This document shows, piece by piece, positions 60,685 to 64,000 of a stretch of DNA of 64,000 nucleotides. Positions within the stretch are counted from its first letter, which is position 1, and each line of letters begins with the position of its first letter. Origin of the DNA: Metellina segmentata (lineage: Eukaryota; Arthropoda; Arachnida; Araneae; Tetragnathidae). The stretch is from NCBI GenBank assembly GCA_947359465.1, contig OX375876.1, forward strand, positions 65,044,998 through 65,108,997, given 5' to 3'. The translations under genes were made by a program, and so were the position numbers. The notes under the pieces were generated by a model. The model saw nothing but the letters and a program-made list of their open reading frames with translations. It did not search any database and was not told where the DNA came from.

Positions 60685-61771
60685 CAGCCGTCCAAAAATA
60701 AAAAACGACTCACCCCATGGCAAGTGTACAATTTACATCACAGAACAAAACGGAAGATAAGAGATCGATAGGAATTAATGTTTTCTACAAATATCAATAC
60801 TTAAAATTTATCTAACTGGCCGTCTTCATATAAAATTGGGTGCTTGCTTCGATAATTTCAATACGAACCCCCATCTTTTATCACAAATTTGGATTATACA
60901 CACAATTTCAGGCGGATTTGATGAAAAAACTATGTAAAATAGCGTGAAATTGACCGAGAAAATCCATAAATACCACTGAGGGAGCATATAAATGTTCGGA
61001 ATTCAATCACATTATAAATATTAATAAAGACGTGTAGAGTCCGTCGCAGTCAATGACCTGCTGCAGGCCCCTTGGTAGGTAGTCCATTAAGATGGTAACA
61101 AAGTCAGAATCCATTGAATCCCAGGATCTGTTGGCAGAAATTTCTGTTTTCACTCTATGAACAATCCCCAATAACCATAATAATCATCGAATGTTGCAAA
61201 TAGTCTCACTGCGCTACTAACTATGCACGTAATGAGCTGGAATTTGGAATTCCGTTGTTTCAGTAACAGTTGAATCACTTGGTGTCAAAATTTGCCCATG
61301 TTTATATTCATAATTTTTATGAATATTAATTTCATAATTGATTAAAAATAATAAATTTAGTTTGATGATTAAAATATTTACAGATAGTGTTTGGGTTTTT
61401 GACTAGCAAAGGAAGAAAAAACAATTTCTAAGAAAAAATAATATTTTTAGCAATTATAAGGAAAAAACCAAATTAACATTAGTAGATCTAATTTTCTAGT
61501 ATTTAGTATAGCTTTTATATATCTAATTTTCAAACACTTACAAATCGGTGAAAAATCCAATAAAATTGATGAACTTTTTTTTTATTTCCGGCTGAAATTG
61601 TGTGTAGAATCCAAATTTGTGATAAAAGATTGGGGTTTGTATTGAAATTATTGGATCAAGTACCAATATTTGTAGAAAACATTAATCCCTATCGATTGCT
61701 ACCATCCGTTTTGTTCTGCGATGTAAACTGTGCAATTGCGATCGGGTGAGTAGGGTTTTTTTTGACGGGTG
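60685..61771. mobile_element. Tc1/mariner-type element with long inverted repeats
   Basis: 1087 bp, ends CAGCCGTCCAAAAATAAAA and (inverted) CACCCGTCAAAAAAAACCC, flanked by TA (60683-60684, 61772-61773). The inverted repeats extend over roughly 200 bp (shared blocks ATTAATGTTTTCTACAAATA, TTTTATCACAAATTTGGATT, CACACAATTTCAG). Near 61020-61140 the minus strand keeps a decayed C-terminal piece of a Tc1-like transposase (MDYLPRGLQQVIDCDG). Confidence 0.75.
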
Positions 61772-62239
61772 TACATGAAGATATAAATTACATCCATATT
61801 AAATCTAGAGGACTCTTTTTCACAGTATAATTACATTGGAAAGGTTATAATTAAATAACTGGTAAAGTTCATCTGGTAGTAATACTTAAGATGCGGCAGG
61901 GAGTCAAATGAAGTCCTTGGAATATCTTGTGGAAAATTATGCATGGCATTCCGACTAATTTAAAACTTTTTTTTGTATCAGAGCTCATTAAAGTGAAATT
62001 AAATGAAATTAAAAGAAAAGGATGCATTTATAGTCGAGTCAAACATTGTTTACTTTTGTAGAATTTTAAATATATTCATGCATTTTTAATAATACTGAAT
62101 ATTTATTTATGCTATATTTCCCCTAGACAATCTTAATCAGTACATATTGCTACTGATTCTGCTGCAAATCCCTTTTCATTCATTTTTAATTTTCAACATT
62201 CAGGGGTTGGGCAACCGATGGCCTAGCATATCCTAGAGG

Positions 62240-63075
62240 TGCACAATTGGAGATATACGATGGGAGACCCGAGAGAAACTGGACAGAATTTATAAAAAAT
62301 CTAGTACTTATTTTACAAGTTCATACTTTAGTCCCAGTCAAAGTACTCTTCGTTTGCCTCAATAGAATGGTTAATACGTTTCTTCCACTTCTGGAAGCAG
62401 TTCGTAAACTCCTTCAAATAGATTCTTCTCAAAGTTTGTGTCACTTTTTACTTAACTTCATCCACGTCCACGAAATATTTTCCTTTAAGGTCTTATTACA
62501 TCCTCGGGAACAAAAAAAAATAGTCGCACGGAGTAAAATCGGGTGAATAGGGAGTATGAGGAAGTGGGAGTCATGCCATTTTGGGTCAAAAACTGCTTGA
62601 CGAGCAAAGAGTTGCGTGCAGGTGCGTTATGGTGGAACCACCACTCCCTACTTTGCCACATTTCGTGCCGTTTTCTTCGAATGGCAGCTCGCAAATGCTT
62701 TCAAACTTGTAAGTAAAACACCTGGTTAACAGGTGTTTTATACACCCCGGCGGAACGAACTCTGAGTAGACGACAGTGGTTTTCTGTCGGTCTTTCATCA
62801 CCAATTCGCGAATTTTTTTAATGTTTTCGTCCGTTATTGAGGCTGAAGATCGGCCTGACCTAGGTTGATCTTCAAACGACATTTCATCTGTTTTAAAACG
62901 GGAAACCACTCAAAAACTTGCGTTCTCTTCATATCACCATCTTTGAAAGCTGTTCGAATCATTTCAACCGTTTCAGTTCCGGATTTTCCCAATCGAAAAC
63001 AAAATTTAATTGCAACGCGCTGTTCCCGTGTGTCCACTATCAGCAAAATCGACGAAAGCCCAAAACTTGATTAAG
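62240..63075 (-). pseudogene. mariner transposase gene, internally deleted
   Basis: Minus strand from about 63040: EQRVAIKFCFRLGKSGTETV, EMIRTAFKDGDMKRTQVFEW, frame change, VSRFKTDEMSFEDQPRSGRS, ITDENIKKIRELVMKDR. It then jumps directly to SEFVPPG, a block that normally lies about 100 residues further on. After another frame change come RRKRHEMWQSREWWFHHNAP (the second catalytic Asp of HHDNAPAH is missing), VKQFLTQNGMTP, and near 62390 the C-terminal FQKWKKRINHSIEANEEYF. The first catalytic Asp block (TGDESW) lies in the deleted part. Terminal repeats were not identified with confidence. Confidence 0.8.
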
Positions 63076-63109
63076 AAAAAATATTCACTCACTAGCTCAA
63101 GGTCAACAC

Positions 63110-63520
63110 CTGATGACTCCGTTGGCAGACTGATAATTGAGATCCACCAACATATTCACCAAGACGTAGAACCCCGTACTACATAATCCCAGCCCAACAG
63201 AGCAATATGTCCGGTTTCTAATGGATCTCCCCTCGTATATGGGGATCCATCTGGACAATAAAGGATTTCAACACCATGTAGGCACTTCTGGGAGATGTGA
63301 TCCGTGTGTGGCCGGGAATTATCGCAATGGAAATTACCATTTTGGACACGTGATACAAAATCCAAGTCAACAGATTGTAAGATCTGCTGGAAATATCGCT
63401 GCGTTGTTAAAACATCTTCAACCACAAGAAGAGTGAACCGATTGTCGTAAGTGATGGTTACCACACCATTTCACTAAGAGTTGCAGCGATCCGCCGGCAT
63501 GTGCAACCACCAGAAGCATG
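63110..63520 (-). pseudogene. Tc1-like transposase remnant
   Basis: Minus-strand frame 63464-63156 contains VVEDVLTTQRYFQQILQSV, QNGNFHCDNSRPHTDHISQK (second catalytic Asp block) and CLHGVEILYCPDGSPYTRG, a decayed form of the Tc1-like 'LPWPARSPDLSPIEH' region. N- and C-terminal parts and terminal repeats are not seen. Confidence 0.65.
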
Positions 63521-63759
63521 ACAACTTACACATTTATGACCTTTTGATGCAATTTGACAGTAATAAAGAGTCCTCTAGGTTTGAATTGTGATCAATTCTT
63601 TAACTCTTCGTGTTCATCATACATGCTAAACTTCATTCCGAACAAACAACGGATTTAAGCAATTCGATTCTTTTCGGAAGAGGGTGCATTGGATATGTTT
63701 TCAATCTCAATAACTATTGCGGTTAAATAACTACTGGGATCAAAAATATCATTCATTAA

Positions 63760-63962
63760 CCCTCATACTAGACAAGATATCTCGTCATTAGAAGAAAAGT
63801 GACCAAATTTTGATCACATCATCATCGAAAAATCAGTAATATCGGTGACAACGTCATCATATTTTCAAAAATCAGTCAAATTTTTATGACGAGATATCTC
63901 GTAATTGGCAAAATTGGACAGATCTCGATAGGTGAGATATCTCGTCGAAACTACTCGAAGGG
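63760..63962. mobile_element. piggyBac-like MITE, complete copy with TTAA
   Basis: 203 bp between TTAA at 63756-63759 and 63963-63966. The left end is CCCTCATACTAGACAAGAT and the right end inverted is CCCTTCGAGTAGTTTCGACG; palindromes of the GACGAGATATCTCGTC type lie near both ends and internally (about 63773, 63888, 63933). TTAA plus CCC start is the piggyBac hallmark. No coding capacity. Confidence 0.75.
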
Positions 63963-64000
63963 TTAACATTTTGAATTCAATTTCGAGTAAATTTATATGA

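Larger units (their letters stand above)
57903..64000. other. upstream intron or 5' region of ENOSF1
   Basis: By gene order this should be intron or further upstream ENOSF1 sequence, but no earlier exon was recognised. It contains the SINE, long-TIR, mariner, Tc1 and MITE features listed. 57903-58500 and 58620-60080 show nothing I can support; a 65-codon open frame at 59499-59302 (minus) has no family match. Confidence 0.5.

Overview
The window is eukaryotic: AT-rich, with interrupted genes and dense with transposable elements. It carries one recognisable host gene. Six coding exons on the minus strand (57902 down to 9558) splice in frame into the C-terminal 241 residues of a mitochondrial-enolase-superfamily-member-1 / L-fuconate-dehydratase-like protein (ENOSF1). 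The exons before residue 'LCKEK' lie beyond the right edge or were not found. The mix of Tc1/mariner families, a BEL/Pao element, SAP-like Gag elements, tRNA-derived SINEs and (TA)n tracts suggests an arthropod, most likely an araneomorph (orb-weaver type) spider. The species call is inference.

Layout. 1-9557 is the 3' flank of ENOSF1. It holds SINE copies, a hAT-like insertion, a decayed Mutator-like transposase, a Tc1 element, a SINE built as a tandem multimer, and fold-back repeats. 9558-17654 carries the last three ENOSF1 exons plus a Helitron. 17655-49601 is one 31.9 kb intron that holds, in order: piggyBac-like MITEs; a decayed BEL/Pao element whose 5' LTR was split by a DNA transposon that itself took a SINE; a decayed Gag-bearing LTR element with a mariner inside; a Tc1 copy meeting a near-perfect inverted duplicate across (TA)n; a young LTR retrotransposon inside (TA)n; and several Tc1 and mariner relics. 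49602-57902 carries three more exons and a second Helitron. 57903-64000 is further intron or 5' region with a full SINE, a long-TIR element, mariner and Tc1 relics and a piggyBac-like MITE.

The most interesting item is the LTR retrotransposon at 35434-39107. Its two 368-bp LTRs differ at one base. It has a primer-binding site of tRNA-Pro type and one uninterrupted 821-codon ORF that runs Gag, zinc knuckles, protease, then straight into the integrase core. No reverse transcriptase, RNase H or integrase zinc-binding domain is present. It looks like a recently mobile, non-autonomous Gag-PR-IN element that must borrow reverse transcriptase. Second in interest is a SINE system in which one body is joined to two different tRNA-like heads, including a head followed by six tandem bodies.

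All splice sites of the six exons are canonical GT-AG, phases agree at every junction, and all expected catalytic residues of this half of the enolase-superfamily barrel are present. The host gene therefore appears functional despite the insertions.
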